Assembly: GCA_038328705.1 (NCBI GenBank)
Contig: JBBQMG010000004.1
Coordinates: 7,629 to 71,628 of the forward strand
Source: UBA668 sp038328705
Lineage (GTDB): Bacteria; Actinomycetota; Acidimicrobiia; Acidimicrobiales; Ilumatobacteraceae
Length of the DNA: 64,000 nt
Reading direction: 5' to 3'
Shown: positions 17,108-25,391 of the stretch, piece after piece
Layout of the letters: every line of letters starts with the position of its first letter
How positions within the stretch are numbered: position 1 is the first letter of the stretch
Made by a program: the position numbers and the translations under genes
Notes under the pieces: generated by a model
Seen by the model: only the letters and a program-made list of their open reading frames with translations
Database searches by the model: none
What the model was told of the DNA's origin: nothing

Positions 17108-18328
17108 ATGTCGAACGACCCTGCGCGCTACGCATTTCTTCCCGGTGCACCTGCCTACCCGACGATTGTTGCGGGTGACGGAGTCTTCCTGATCGCCGAC
17201 GACGGCCGACGCATTCTCGACGCTGCGGCGGGCGCCATCGTCGGCAACATCGGGTGGGGTCGCAAGGAGGTGGGCCAGGCCGCCGCCGCGGCAATGGAGA
17301 CCGGTTACGTCGTTCCGCTGTGGCCCACGCCGCACCGGCTGGCGCTGCACGACGAACTGGTCCAACACTGGTTGCCCGAGAGTTTCAATCACGTCTTCTT
17401 CACCAGCGGTGGCAGCGAGAGCACCGACTCGGCTCTCCGCTTGGCCCGCGCTTATCAGGTGGCCAAGGGGCGCGTGGATCGGTGGAAGGTCATCGGCCGC
17501 CACCCCAGTTACCACGGCATGACCACCGGCACGATGGCCGTCGCCAGCCACACGCTGCGTCAACGGGGATACGAGCCGCTGCTGCTGCCGTTCCCGAAGG
17601 TGCCATGGGACGACCCGGAGCAGGTTTTGAAAGTGATCGAGCAAGAAGACCCGGCCACCATCGCGGGCTTCATCGTCGAACCGATCACCGGTGCCGCCGG
17701 CGCCTGCTTGACCGCCAGCGACAAGTACTGGAAGGTCGTCACCAACGCCTGCCGCGAGCACGACATTCTGCTGATCGCGGATGAAGTGATGACCGGCTAC
17801 GGCCGCACGGGTCTGAACTTCGGCCACCAACACTTCCCGATGGTGCCCGATGTGATCGTGGGCGGCAAGGGCTTGGGCGGCGGCTACGTGCCGCTCGGCG
17901 CGGTGGCTGCGTCCGATCACGTGGCCGAAACGTTGCGCGGCAGCGGTTTCATGTACTTCACGTTCACGGGCAACGACGGTGCGTGCGCCGCAGCCGTGAA
18001 GGTGCTGCAGATCATGCGCGACGAACAACTCGTGCAACGAGCAGCGACTGTCGGTGCCCACCTGGGTCAGCGTCTGCGCGACGAGTTCGGTCAGCACCCG
18101 GCCGTTGCCGACATTCGTGGCCGCGGCATGTTCTACGGTCTGGAACTGAATTGCAGCCGCGACGCCGTCGTGCAAGCCGCGATGGATCGCGATATGTGGG
18201 TCTACCCGGCCGGTTCCGGCCCCGTTGCCGAAGCCGTGATGGTGGCGCCGCCGTTCGTCATCACCGAGGCAGAGATCGAGCAACTCGTCTCTACCCTGCG
18301 CGACTCGCTCGACGCTGTGCATCGGTGA
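17108..18328 (+). CDS. Class III PLP-dependent aminotransferase
   Basis: A 406-residue fold-type I, class III (omega) aminotransferase. The cofactor lysine is K254 in IVGGKGLGGGYVPLG and the PLP-ring aspartate is D225 in LLIADEVMTGYGR. The phosphate-binding region is TSGGSESTDSALRLAR (about 99). The length is typical. Such enzymes transfer amino groups from amines or omega-amino acids to a keto acid; the donor here cannot be predicted. The stop overlaps the phosphatase start by GTGA, so the two genes are translated together. Confidence 0.9.
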   Translation: MSNDPARYAFLPGAPAYPTIVAGDGVFLIADDGRRILDAAAGAIVGNIGWGRKEVGQAAAAAMETGYVVPLWPTPHRLALHDELVQHWLPESFNHVFFTSGGSESTDSALRLARAYQVAKGRVDRWKVIGRHPSYHGMTTGTMAVASHTLRQRGYEPLLLPFPKVPWDDPEQVLKVIEQEDPATIAGFIVEPITGAAGACLTASDKYWKVVTNACREHDILLIADEVMTGYGRTGLNFGHQHFPMVPDVIVGGKGLGGGYVPLGAVAASDHVAETLRGSGFMYFTFTGNDGACAAAVKVLQIMRDEQLVQRAATVGAHLGQRLRDEFGQHPAVADIRGRGMFYGLELNCSRDAVVQAAMDRDMWVYPAGSGPVAEAVMVAPPFVITEAEIEQLVSTLRDSLDAVHR

Positions 18329-19098
18329 CTGCTCTCAGCCTGCCCGACGTCGGAAGCGAACCGCGGCGGCTCATCGCACTCGAAGCCGTTCACAACTTCC
18401 GTGACATGGGTGGTTACCCCGCCGCCGACGGGCACACGACGCGGTGGCGCACGCTCTTCCGCGCCGACGGTCTCTACCGTCTGGCCGGCAACGACCTGGA
18501 AACGGTGCGCAAGCTAGGGCTGCGCACGGTGATCGACCTACGCAGCCACGCCGAGCTGGCCGATCGCGGCACCTTCCCGCGCGATCTGCACCCTGTGGAC
18601 TTCCACCATGTGCCCATCATCGACAGTACGTGGCAGAACCTTGGTCGCGCCGATGCCGACAACCCTGTTGCCTTCCTCGAGTGGGCCTACAACGACATGT
18701 TGCGCGAAGGCCCGGAGAGGTTTGCGCAGGCCATCGAGCAGCTCGGCCAAGCGAACTCGTTCCCGGCGGTGTTCCACTGCGCTGCCGGCAAGGACCGCAC
18801 TGGAGTGCTGGCGATGCTGCTGCTGGGCTCTCTGGGCGTGCCGCACAAGTACATCGTGGCCGATTATGCGCTCACGACCGGAGGCATCCAGCGTATGCGG
18901 GCTTGGGCGCAGCGAGAAGCGCCCGAGTTGTGGGAACGCCTGGCCGACACCCCGTCTGCGTTCTTGGCGGCCGTGCCCGAAGCGATGGCGAGAGTGATCG
19001 ACTCCATCTGCGAAGACGGCACCATCCGTGACTACACACTCAGCCTCGGCGTCACTCCCGGTGCGCTCGAAGGTCTGGCCGCCCAGCTCCTCGAGTAA
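18325..19098 (+). CDS. Tyrosine-protein phosphatase (Y_phosphatase3 / PtpB-like)
   Basis: A 257-residue dual-specificity-like phosphatase. NFRDMGGYPA (24-33) and the P-loop HCAAGKDRTGVLA (catalytic Cys 152, Arg 158) are diagnostic of the family that includes mycobacterial PtpB, which acts on phosphotyrosine and phosphoinositides. The start is GTG 18325, overlapping the aminotransferase stop by four bases. No signal peptide. The last codon and stop lie within a 16-bp tandem repeat. The partner kinase is not in the window. Confidence 0.88.
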   Translation: MTALSLPDVGSEPRRLIALEAVHNFRDMGGYPAADGHTTRWRTLFRADGLYRLAGNDLETVRKLGLRTVIDLRSHAELADRGTFPRDLHPVDFHHVPIIDSTWQNLGRADADNPVAFLEWAYNDMLREGPERFAQAIEQLGQANSFPAVFHCAAGKDRTGVLAMLLLGSLGVPHKYIVADYALTTGGIQRMRAWAQREAPELWERLADTPSAFLAAVPEAMARVIDSICEDGTIRDYTLSLGVTPGALEGLAAQLLE

Positions 19099-19132
19099 CG
19101 GCACGGTCGAGTAACGGCACGGTCGAGTAACG
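19092..19132 (+). repeat. 16-bp tandem repeat across the phosphatase stop codon
   Basis: CGAGTAACGGCACGGT occurs twice exactly (19092-19107, 19108-19123) plus nine bases of a third copy. The first copy contains the last Glu codon and TAA stop, so the repeat grew from the gene end by tandem duplication. It creates repeated in-frame or near-frame stops and no obvious structure. Confidence 0.85.
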
Positions 19133-19163
19133 AGCGACTGCGGCTGCAGCGTACGCTCGCCAC

Positions 19164-19802
19164 ATGAACGGCAGCAGAGTCAATGGTACGATCGCTCTAC
19201 AAGGCGGGGGCCCCTTCACCGCCAACGACGATCTCGACCGGCGGCTGCTGGCCTCGGTCGGTGCCACCAAGGTGGTGGTGCTGCCAACGGCCGACGCGTT
19301 CGAGCGGCCCGAGCGGCTGGTCGCGTCTGCGATGAACTGGGCCGAGCGCCTCGAGCTGGAAGTCGAGGCGCTGATGGTCATGCGCCGTGGCGAGGCGATG
19401 GAGAGCGGTCCCGCGAACCTGCTGCGCCAAGCGAAGGCTGTCTACTTCGTGGGCGACCAGCCGATGCACCTACGTTCCGTACTCAAGGACACGCCGTTGT
19501 GGGATGCCTTGCGCGATGTGCTGACCAACGGCGGCCTTGTGACAGCCGTCGGCGGCAGCGCGGCGGCGATGTGTGATCCGATGGTCGACCCTCGTGGCGG
19601 GGCGTTCACCCTGGGCCTCGGGCTGGTGCCCAACCTGGCGCTGGTCACCGAAGCAGAGACGTGGTCGCCGGAGCGACTGCACCGCACGCGCAAGCTGGCC
19701 AACACCGCTTTTGCGGTCATGCACAGTGGCGACGCGCTGGTGCTCTCCTCGACGGGTTGGGAAACGGTCGGCAAGACCGAAGTGCACGGCGAGCTGCCGT
19801 AA
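19164..19802 (+). CDS. Peptidase S51 / cyanophycinase-like (type 1 glutamine amidotransferase-like) protein
   Basis: A 212-residue alpha/beta hydrolase-like protein of the dipeptidase E/cyanophycinase group. The nucleophile serine is S132 in TAVGGSAAAMCDPM, matching the family's G-x-S-A elbow. VYFVGDQPMHLRSVL (93-107) matches the preceding strand-loop. Family members release aspartyl dipeptides or degrade cyanophycin; here the His partner is not clear (HRTRK or HSGDA nearby), so the substrate is uncertain. It stands alone after the tandem repeat and converges on the FKBP gene. Confidence 0.75.
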   Translation: MNGSRVNGTIALQGGGPFTANDDLDRRLLASVGATKVVVLPTADAFERPERLVASAMNWAERLELEVEALMVMRRGEAMESGPANLLRQAKAVYFVGDQPMHLRSVLKDTPLWDALRDVLTNGGLVTAVGGSAAAMCDPMVDPRGGAFTLGLGLVPNLALVTEAETWSPERLHRTRKLANTAFAVMHSGDALVLSSTGWETVGKTEVHGELP

Positions 19803-19826
19803 CAGCCCGACCAGCGACAGCCCTCG

Positions 19827-20474
19827 TCAGGTCGTGACGGCGGCGGGCGCTGCCGGGGTGATCGACATGATGTCGACGATGAACGAGAGTGCGCCGGCCG
19901 GACGGCCCTGCGCAGCAGCATCGGGCCCGTAGGCGAGGTCCACAGGAATGTCGATCTGGTAGCGGCCGCCAACTTTCAGGCCGACCAAGCCTTGGTCCCA
20001 GCCTTGGATCACTTGACCGGCGCCGAGCACGACAGGGATCGGTGCGCCGCGGTCGTAGCTGTTGTCGAACTCGACACCGTCGACGCTGGTGTATCCGAGG
20101 TAATGAACTTCCATGGCGTCGCCGACGACGGCGCCAACACCGGTGCCCTCGGTGATGGTGGTGACCTTCAGCTCGGTCACCGGCGCCGTGGGAATGGAAA
20201 CTTCCGGCTTTGGCGGGGTGGTGGTGATCGGGGCGTTGGGGTCGACCGTAGTGGTCACTTCGCCAGCAACAGTGATGCTGGTCGTGGTGGTGGTGGACTT
20301 GGAGTCGCCGCCGCCGAACAGGGCGATGCCGCCCACCAGCAGCACGACGGCTCCGACGAGGAGGAAGATGCGCAGACCGAGACGCTTGGTCTTGTCTTTG
20401 CGCGCTTGCTTGGCAAGCTCCTCCAGTCGCAATTGGCGATTGGCCTTCTGTCGTTCACGCTTGGCGGTACCCAC
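19827..20474 (-). CDS. Membrane-anchored FKBP-type peptidyl-prolyl isomerase
   Basis: A 215-residue protein. Residues 1-32 are highly basic and cytoplasmic, 33-53 form a membrane helix, 58-95 are a Thr/Pro-rich linker with TTTTTTS, and 100-208 are an FKBP domain (GDAMEVHYLGYTSVDGVEFD, VIQGWDQGLVGLKVGG, LAYG). It should catalyse prolyl cis-trans isomerisation of exported proteins outside the membrane. Start is GTG 20474. It is divergent from the pseudo-BcsA gene with a 125-base gap. Confidence 0.9.
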   Translation of the reverse strand: MGTAKRERQKANRQLRLEELAKQARKDKTKRLGLRIFLLVGAVVLLVGGIALFGGGDSKSTTTTTSITVAGEVTTTVDPNAPITTTPPKPEVSIPTAPVTELKVTTITEGTGVGAVVGDAMEVHYLGYTSVDGVEFDNSYDRGAPIPVVLGAGQVIQGWDQGLVGLKVGGRYQIDIPVDLAYGPDAAAQGRPAGALSFIVDIMSITPAAPAAVTT

Positions 20475-20599
20475 GAGGAGTGGAGGCTACAGGAGCGCGC
20501 CCCGACCTACCTCGCCAACCGTTCCGCAAGGATTGTTCAACTTTGTGACGCGCGGTGCCGATGTTTTCAGTGTTGGTGGAGACGAAAGGGTCGCAAAGC

Positions 20600-23350
20600 A
20601 TGAGGAGGACGGAGCATTTGGGCGCGCGAGCACTGGCCGCGGTCGGCCTTTTGGCGACGCTCGTCTACCTGATCTGGCGTATCGGGTTCTCGATGCACGA
20701 CACCGAACTGTGGCTGTCGCTTCCCACCTTGCTGGTCGAAGTGGTTGGTTTCCTCGGGGCGGTCGCTCTGACCTGGGCGTTGTGGCCCGTACCGGCTCGT
20801 CATCAGGCCAGAAGTGGTACCACCGTCGTCGACGCCATCGATGCCGTCGTCCGTGTTGACCGGCAATCGGTACACGAAGTGCGCACCACCCTGCTGGCAT
20901 TGCAGTCGGTGCAGCACGTGAACGGTGTGGTACTCGTCGACCTCTCTGCGCGGCCGGCACTGGCGGCATTGGCCACCGAGTTTCAAGCGGTGTACGCGGC
21001 GACCGACGCCCCCGACCACAATGGGTTGCGGGTCATGTTGGCCGCGGTGCGCACATCGCAGTTCTTGTTGTTGGATGCCGGCGACATTCCGACAGGCGAC
21101 ATTGTCGAGCGGCTGATCACCGACTTCGTCGACCCCCGCGTTGCGGTCGTGCAGGGCATGGGTGTGTCGCTGGCGGAGGACTCCGCCGAGCACGGCCCCA
21201 ATGGTCGCCACGAACTGTTGTTCGAGCGCAATGCGCTGAACCCTGCCCTCGGCTGTCGCGGCAGCGCGGCCTGGCTGGGAACTGGTTCGTTGGTTCGCAC
21301 CGACGCGTTGCGCGATCTTCGCTTCGACACCTCACCCGCGCTGGAGGCCCAATGGTTGGCCGGCGCCGCGTTGCTCGCCGCCGGGTGGCGAGTCACAGCT
21401 CCCGGTGACGTTCCCGTCGTTGCGCACCGCCCAGTTCAGTCGGAGCAGGCAGTTGCGCAGGATCGGTTGCAGCGTGCCCGTGCGGCGCGACGCATGGTGT
21501 TCGGCGGCGCCGGCGTCCTGCGGTCGAGTTCGTTCACGCCATCTCAGCGTCTTGCGGTGGTGGCGTGGGCAGTGCGTCCTCTGTCCGGCCTTCGTCGCGT
21601 GGTGTTTCTCGTCCTTCTTGGTTCGGCGCTCCTCGCCGGCGCAGTTCCCTTCCACGCCTCGGCCACCGTATTGGTGTGTGGCTGGCTGCCGGCCTTTGCG
21701 TACACGTCGCTCGGGTTGGCGTTGCTCAGTGGCTGGACCCTGCGGCCTGGCGACCGCACTCGCTGGTCGCTGCACTCCATCGGCGCTGCTTGTCGCAGCC
21801 TGCGATCCGCGCACGATCGGACTGTTCGGCGCGCACCGATCATTGCGCTGCCCAGCCCGCAGTACGGGGCGGGCCTGGTGATTGCGGTCGTGGCGCTCAG
21901 CGTCATTCTCGTGTTGCGCGGCGTGAGCGATCGTGTCACTCACACACTTGGCGCGATGCCGCAGTCGTCGTTGATGGCGGTACTGATCGTGACGCTGTGG
22001 ACGCTCGGCCTCTCGTTGGATCTGTTGCAGGTGCTGGCGCGTCGGGCGCAGTTGCGGCGCACCGCACGCGTCGTGTCGTCGCTGCCAGCGACCTTCGGCG
22101 AGCGCGCCGTCAGCATCGTCGACCTCACAGCTCTGGGTGCCGGTTTGATCAGCCAAACCGGCGTCGGGGTCAACGAGCGCTTGCTGCTGGACTCCGCAAT
22201 TCCCACCCGTTCGGGAGTCACCACGATGCGCGTGCCGTGCATAGTGCGAAACGTCTCGCGCCGGGTGGATGGCGACTTCCGCATTGGTGTCGAGTTCGGC
22301 GACGTCAGCGACGCGACGGCGAATGCGTTGGCCGAGTTCTGCACCATCGAGCCTGTTTGGGAACACCTGGGCACGGTGCCGTCCAGCCGGCCCATCGGTG
22401 CGCAGCAACTGATGTACGTGGATGAGCCCGAGAGCCAACCGACGACCGGTCGCATGGCCGTTCGTCTTGTGTCGCTGCTCGCACTGGTCGGCGCTGTGGC
22501 CAGCTCCGTGCCCGCCACTGTTGATGCATCGGCTTCGCTGGACCATCGCGTCAGTGGTGTCGTCGTCGCCGTCGTGGATCCTGCCGTTGATGCGACGTCA
22601 GTGCCCACGACAGCTCCCACGACAGTTCCCACGTCAGTTCCCGACACGATCGTGGTCGACACCAGCGTGTTCACGACGGTTGTGGAGTCGACGCTCGAGT
22701 TGAACCTGACGACGACAACCGTTGCCGCAGAGGTCTCGATCGGTGAACCAGCCCCGCTACCGGGCGCCGTCGTGGTCGCTGTCTGCTCGCTGGATGCTGG
22801 CCCTGATGGCGCGTGGGGAACCACCGACGATGTGTACGACGCACCGGTGTCCGCCATCACGGAGAGCGACGGTACCTATCAGCTCGAGCTCGTCGGTGAA
22901 GCGTGCTGGGCGACGGTGGCGCCGCCAGAGCTGATGACCGAGCCGGCCGGGGGCGAAGTCGTGTTGTCGGCGGTGGACGTCAGTGGGCCGTCGACGAGCG
23001 CCCGACGAGTACTCGTGGAGCGTGCCGTTGTGGCACTGCCTGATGTGCCGACGATTGGTTCTCCGCAGCAGCAGCCGCTGGCCGACGGTGTGTCGTTGAG
23101 CTTGCTCGACGCTGGCGGTCGCACGGTCGGCAGCGTGCAGGGCGATGTCGTACGTGGATTCAATTTCGCCACGGCGGATGGCAGCGCGTTGCCCGTTCCG
23201 GCTCCTTCGCAACTTGCGACGACCACCGTGCACAATCGGTCCACGCTGTCGATCTTCGTGCTTGCCATCGCCGCATTGCTGGCGCTGAGCATTCTTCTGG
23301 GCCTTGCCCGTCCGCGCTCGGCGCAGGTGAAGCCGTCACATGGCGACTGA
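20600..23350 (+). CDS. Cellulose-synthase-like pseudo-glycosyltransferase with PilZ and surface (SdrD B-like) domains
   Basis: A 916-residue multi-domain membrane protein. Two N-terminal helices precede a BcsA-like GT2 fold whose catalytic motifs are changed: DAD reads LLLDAGDIPTGD, the TED region reads TSPALEAQWLAG, and Q-x-x-RW reads QDRLQRARAARR. Four helices follow, then a PilZ-like domain with VDLTALGAGL (D-x-[ST]-x-x-G) and FRIGVEFGDV. Another helix leads to an extracellular Thr-rich linker, a Cna/SdrD-B-like domain (DAGPDGAWGTTDDVYDAP) and a final membrane helix. It probably binds c-di-GMP but does not synthesise polymer. ATG 20600 was chosen because AAAGGG lies 8 bases upstream. No bcsB, bcsZ or bcsC neighbour. 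The stop overlaps the convergent peptidase gene by 15 bases. Confidence 0.72.
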   Translation: MRRTEHLGARALAAVGLLATLVYLIWRIGFSMHDTELWLSLPTLLVEVVGFLGAVALTWALWPVPARHQARSGTTVVDAIDAVVRVDRQSVHEVRTTLLALQSVQHVNGVVLVDLSARPALAALATEFQAVYAATDAPDHNGLRVMLAAVRTSQFLLLDAGDIPTGDIVERLITDFVDPRVAVVQGMGVSLAEDSAEHGPNGRHELLFERNALNPALGCRGSAAWLGTGSLVRTDALRDLRFDTSPALEAQWLAGAALLAAGWRVTAPGDVPVVAHRPVQSEQAVAQDRLQRARAARRMVFGGAGVLRSSSFTPSQRLAVVAWAVRPLSGLRRVVFLVLLGSALLAGAVPFHASATVLVCGWLPAFAYTSLGLALLSGWTLRPGDRTRWSLHSIGAACRSLRSAHDRTVRRAPIIALPSPQYGAGLVIAVVALSVILVLRGVSDRVTHTLGAMPQSSLMAVLIVTLWTLGLSLDLLQVLARRAQLRRTARVVSSLPATFGERAVSIVDLTALGAGLISQTGVGVNERLLLDSAIPTRSGVTTMRVPCIVRNVSRRVDGDFRIGVEFGDVSDATANALAEFCTIEPVWEHLGTVPSSRPIGAQQLMYVDEPESQPTTGRMAVRLVSLLALVGAVASSVPATVDASASLDHRVSGVVVAVVDPAVDATSVPTTAPTTVPTSVPDTIVVDTSVFTTVVESTLELNLTTTTVAAEVSIGEPAPLPGAVVVAVCSLDAGPDGAWGTTDDVYDAPVSAITESDGTYQLELVGEACWATVAPPELMTEPAGGEVVLSAVDVSGPSTSARRVLVERAVVALPDVPTIGSPQQQPLADGVSLSLLDAGGRTVGSVQGDVVRGFNFATADGSALPVPAPSQLATTTVHNRSTLSIFVLAIAALLALSILLGLARPRSAQVKPSHGD

Positions 23351-23965
23351 GTCGTCAGCATCATCCGGCTCGCCGTCGGCAGCCTTTGCTATCAGGTATC
23401 CGATCGCGCGCTCAGCCTTTGGGTACCGGTGCGCCAACTGCCAGAAGTCGGCACCGTGACCGCTGACCTCCAGGTGCGCCAGCTCATGAACGATCACGTA
23501 GTCGATCACCCAGTCGGGGAATGCGGCCAGCCTGGTGGAGATTCGAATGTGGCCGGTGGTCGTGGTGCACGAACCCCATCGACTGACCATGTCGTCGGCC
23601 CAACGAATGTCGCGCGGTCGCGGCAGTTCGTGGCGCCGAGCAAGCGTTGTCGCACGAACGGTCAGGTCGATGCGCTCGGCCGACATCTTGCGCTTGAAGC
23701 TGGCCGACATCTTGGCGACCCACATCTCTGTCTCGGCACTGCTCATCCAGCTGGGCACGGTGACGCTGAGAACGCCCGCGTGCAACTGTGCGCCGACGGT
23801 GCGCTTGCGTCGAGCCGAGCGGATGATGTTCACGCTGAAACTTTGGCCAGTCGCTGCGGGCTCGGTACTGGTGACTGGTCCGGGTTCGGGCGTACGAACG
23901 GGCTCGATCTGTGCCGGCAGGCCGAGTTCAGGGCCGAAGCCGGGCAGCTGTTGCGCGTTGGTCAC
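23336..23965 (-). CDS. YgjP/DUF45-type zinc metallopeptidase
   Basis: A 209-residue protein. The C-terminal 150 residues match the YgjP-like family, with the zinc site VHELAHLEVSGHGADFW (H160, E161, H164, distal H170) and the preceding SRWGSC segment. The N-terminal 45 residues are Pro-rich and probably disordered. No signal peptide, so it is cytoplasmic. Substrate unknown for the family. It is 6 bases from the phosphatase gene on the same strand. Confidence 0.87.
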   Translation of the reverse strand: MTNAQQLPGFGPELGLPAQIEPVRTPEPGPVTSTEPAATGQSFSVNIIRSARRKRTVGAQLHAGVLSVTVPSWMSSAETEMWVAKMSASFKRKMSAERIDLTVRATTLARRHELPRPRDIRWADDMVSRWGSCTTTTGHIRISTRLAAFPDWVIDYVIVHELAHLEVSGHGADFWQLAHRYPKAERAIGYLIAKAADGEPDDADDSVAM

Positions 23966-23971
23966 GGGTGG

Positions 23972-24580
23972 TCAGAGCGTGTCGCCGAAGGATTGCGGGT
24001 CGATGAGATGCACCACTTCGCCGGACGTGACTCTGCCGTCGGCGTGCACATCGAACCAGCAGCCACCAAGATTCGTGAACCGAACGTCCTCTGCTCCCAG
24101 CGACCGGCGCAGCGTGCGCAACAGCCCTGCGTGGGTAACGACGAGGACTTCGCTGCGAGGGTGCTCTGCGGCGATTCGACGCAGCGCGGCCTGTGCACGC
24201 TCGGTGACTTCCTCTGCCGGTTCGGCGCCTTCCGGCCGGCGATGCTCGGCCAAGTAGTTCGGCCAGCCCACCTCGATCTCTTGAATGGTCAAGCCCTGCC
24301 ACGGGCCGAACGCGTTCTCCATCAGCCCAGGGTCGACCTGCACGGGACCGATTCCCAGGGCCTCGGCGATGATGGCCGCCGTGTAGGCCGCACGTTGCAA
24401 AGTGCTCGCCCACACCGCGTCGAAGGTGCCCAGGACTTCGGCCGCAGCAATTGCCTGCAGCATCCCGGCGTCAGTCAGCGGAGGGTCGGCCTGGCCCTGC
24501 CAGCGACCGACCGCGTTCCACTCGCTCTCGCCATGGCGCAGCGTGAGAACGCGCGTGACGGGGTTGGCGGTCGACGACAC
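23972..24580 (-). CDS. Histidine phosphatase (phosphoglycerate mutase family)
   Basis: A histidine phosphatase with the catalytic LTLRHGESEWNAVGRWQG motif (His 16 by this start), MENAFGPWQGLT and the second catalytic His in VVTHAGLLRTL. Small, single-domain members act on diverse phosphomonoesters and include cobalamin/alpha-ribazole phosphatases and sugar phosphatases. I chose GTG 24580. The longer ATG start at 24625 would leave only six bases to the divergent MoaD start and no room for promoters. Neither start has a strong ribosome-binding site, so the N-terminus is uncertain. Confidence 0.85.
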   Translation of the reverse strand: MSSTANPVTRVLTLRHGESEWNAVGRWQGQADPPLTDAGMLQAIAAAEVLGTFDAVWASTLQRAAYTAAIIAEALGIGPVQVDPGLMENAFGPWQGLTIQEIEVGWPNYLAEHRRPEGAEPAEEVTERAQAALRRIAAEHPRSEVLVVTHAGLLRTLRRSLGAEDVRFTNLGGCWFDVHADGRVTSGEVVHLIDPQSFGDTL

Positions 24581-24631
24581 TCGGTGGAGGGTAGCTGTCA
24601 CCGTGCGTATCGGGGCCACTACCATGCCCTC

Positions 24632-24874
24632 ATGGCCACGCTTCGTCTCTTTGCTGCGGCCCGCGAAGTCGCGGGCACGGGCACGGCGCAGTTCGACGGT
24701 GGCACAGTGGGCGAAGTATTGGCCGCAGCGGTCGCCCGCTACGGCGAAAGTTTCCAGACGGTGCTTGGCAGCTGTCGTGTGTGGGTGAACGGCGACGCCG
24801 CCGACCCACAGACAGTCGTCGGTGTCGAAGACGAAGTGGCGGTTCTGCCGCCCGTGAGTGGAGGTTCCACATGA
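24632..24874 (+). CDS. MoaD/ThiS family sulphur-carrier protein
   Basis: An 80-residue ubiquitin-like protein (MATLRLFAAAREVAG) ending LPPVSGGST. MoaD carries the thiocarboxylate used in molybdopterin synthesis and normally ends in Gly-Gly. Here two residues follow the di-glycine, so the tail may need trimming, or the protein may serve another sulphur pathway. The GGAGGT encoding the di-glycine also serves as ribosome-binding site for the next gene, whose ATG overlaps this stop (ATGA). A molybdenum enzyme (YdeP) lies at 1.3 kb, but no other moa genes are near. Confidence 0.82.
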   Translation: MATLRLFAAAREVAGTGTAQFDGGTVGEVLAAAVARYGESFQTVLGSCRVWVNGDAADPQTVVGVEDEVAVLPPVSGGST

Positions 24875-25380
24875 CTACGCCTATGCCCACTGCCGCCGAG
24901 CTCGAGCCCGGCACGCTGTCGTTGGACGAGTTGCGAGCGCTGCGCACCGTGCTGCAACACGAGGACGACGCGATCAGTTACGTGCGCCGCCTCGCCCAAG
25001 CCCGCCTCGACCTGCTGCGTGCTGAGCTGCACAACCGTTCGGTCGGCGACGAGAAGAACATCACCGGCGAGCTGCCTGCCATCTTGGGAGCGCATCTCAC
25101 CGGCGGCCAGCCACGCCCGCCACGCCCGGCCGACGACTTCAGTCACCACCCGCTGGCGCTCGCTCTCGAAGAGCTGTGCAGCGATGCTGGCAGCACCGAC
25201 CTGCCCTCGATGAACGGCGACGAGCTCATCGACTACCTTGCCCGCCTGCACGAGTTCGAGCAGTTGCGCTCACACGAACGCAAGGAACTCTTCGTGCGTA
25301 TCGATGCACTCAGCGCCGAACTGGTGCGGCGCTATCGCGACGGCGAGGCCGACGTCGACGGCCTGCTCGCACAAGACTGA
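24871..25380 (+). CDS. RsiG-like anti-sigma factor, putative c-di-GMP sensor
   Basis: A 169-residue helical protein. In Streptomyces, RsiG sequesters sigma-WhiG when bound to c-di-GMP through two copies of E(x)3S(x)2R(x)3Q(x)3D. Copy 1 here is D32-S36-R39-Q43-D47 in DDAISYVRRLAQARLD, with Asp for the first Glu. Copy 2 is E130-S134-R137-F141-D145 in EQLRSHERKELFVRID, with Phe for Gln. The C-terminus (LVRRYRDGEADVDGLL) also fits the family as I recall it. It is coupled to MoaD by ATGA overlap and followed 11 bases later by an XRE regulator. The cognate sigma factor is not in the window. Confidence 0.72.
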   Translation: MTTPMPTAAELEPGTLSLDELRALRTVLQHEDDAISYVRRLAQARLDLLRAELHNRSVGDEKNITGELPAILGAHLTGGQPRPPRPADDFSHHPLALALEELCSDAGSTDLPSMNGDELIDYLARLHEFEQLRSHERKELFVRIDALSAELVRRYRDGEADVDGLLAQD

Positions 25381-25391
25381 TTGGCCAACCG

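Noticed and set aside
16076..18322. 748-codon minus-strand open frame opposite the AlkB and aminotransferase genes
   Set aside because: Composition is His/Arg/Val-rich with no family motifs, and both plus-strand genes have clear catalytic residues. High GC3 leaves long open antisense frames.
21332..22546. 404-codon minus-strand frame opposite the pseudo-BcsA gene
   Set aside because: Arg/Gln/His-rich shadow sequence with no motif, while the plus strand encodes clear membrane helices and a PilZ domain.
23429..24631. Long plus-strand open frame running into moaD
   Set aside because: It lies antisense to the metallopeptidase and histidine phosphatase genes; only its last 80 codons (moaD) have a recognisable domain.
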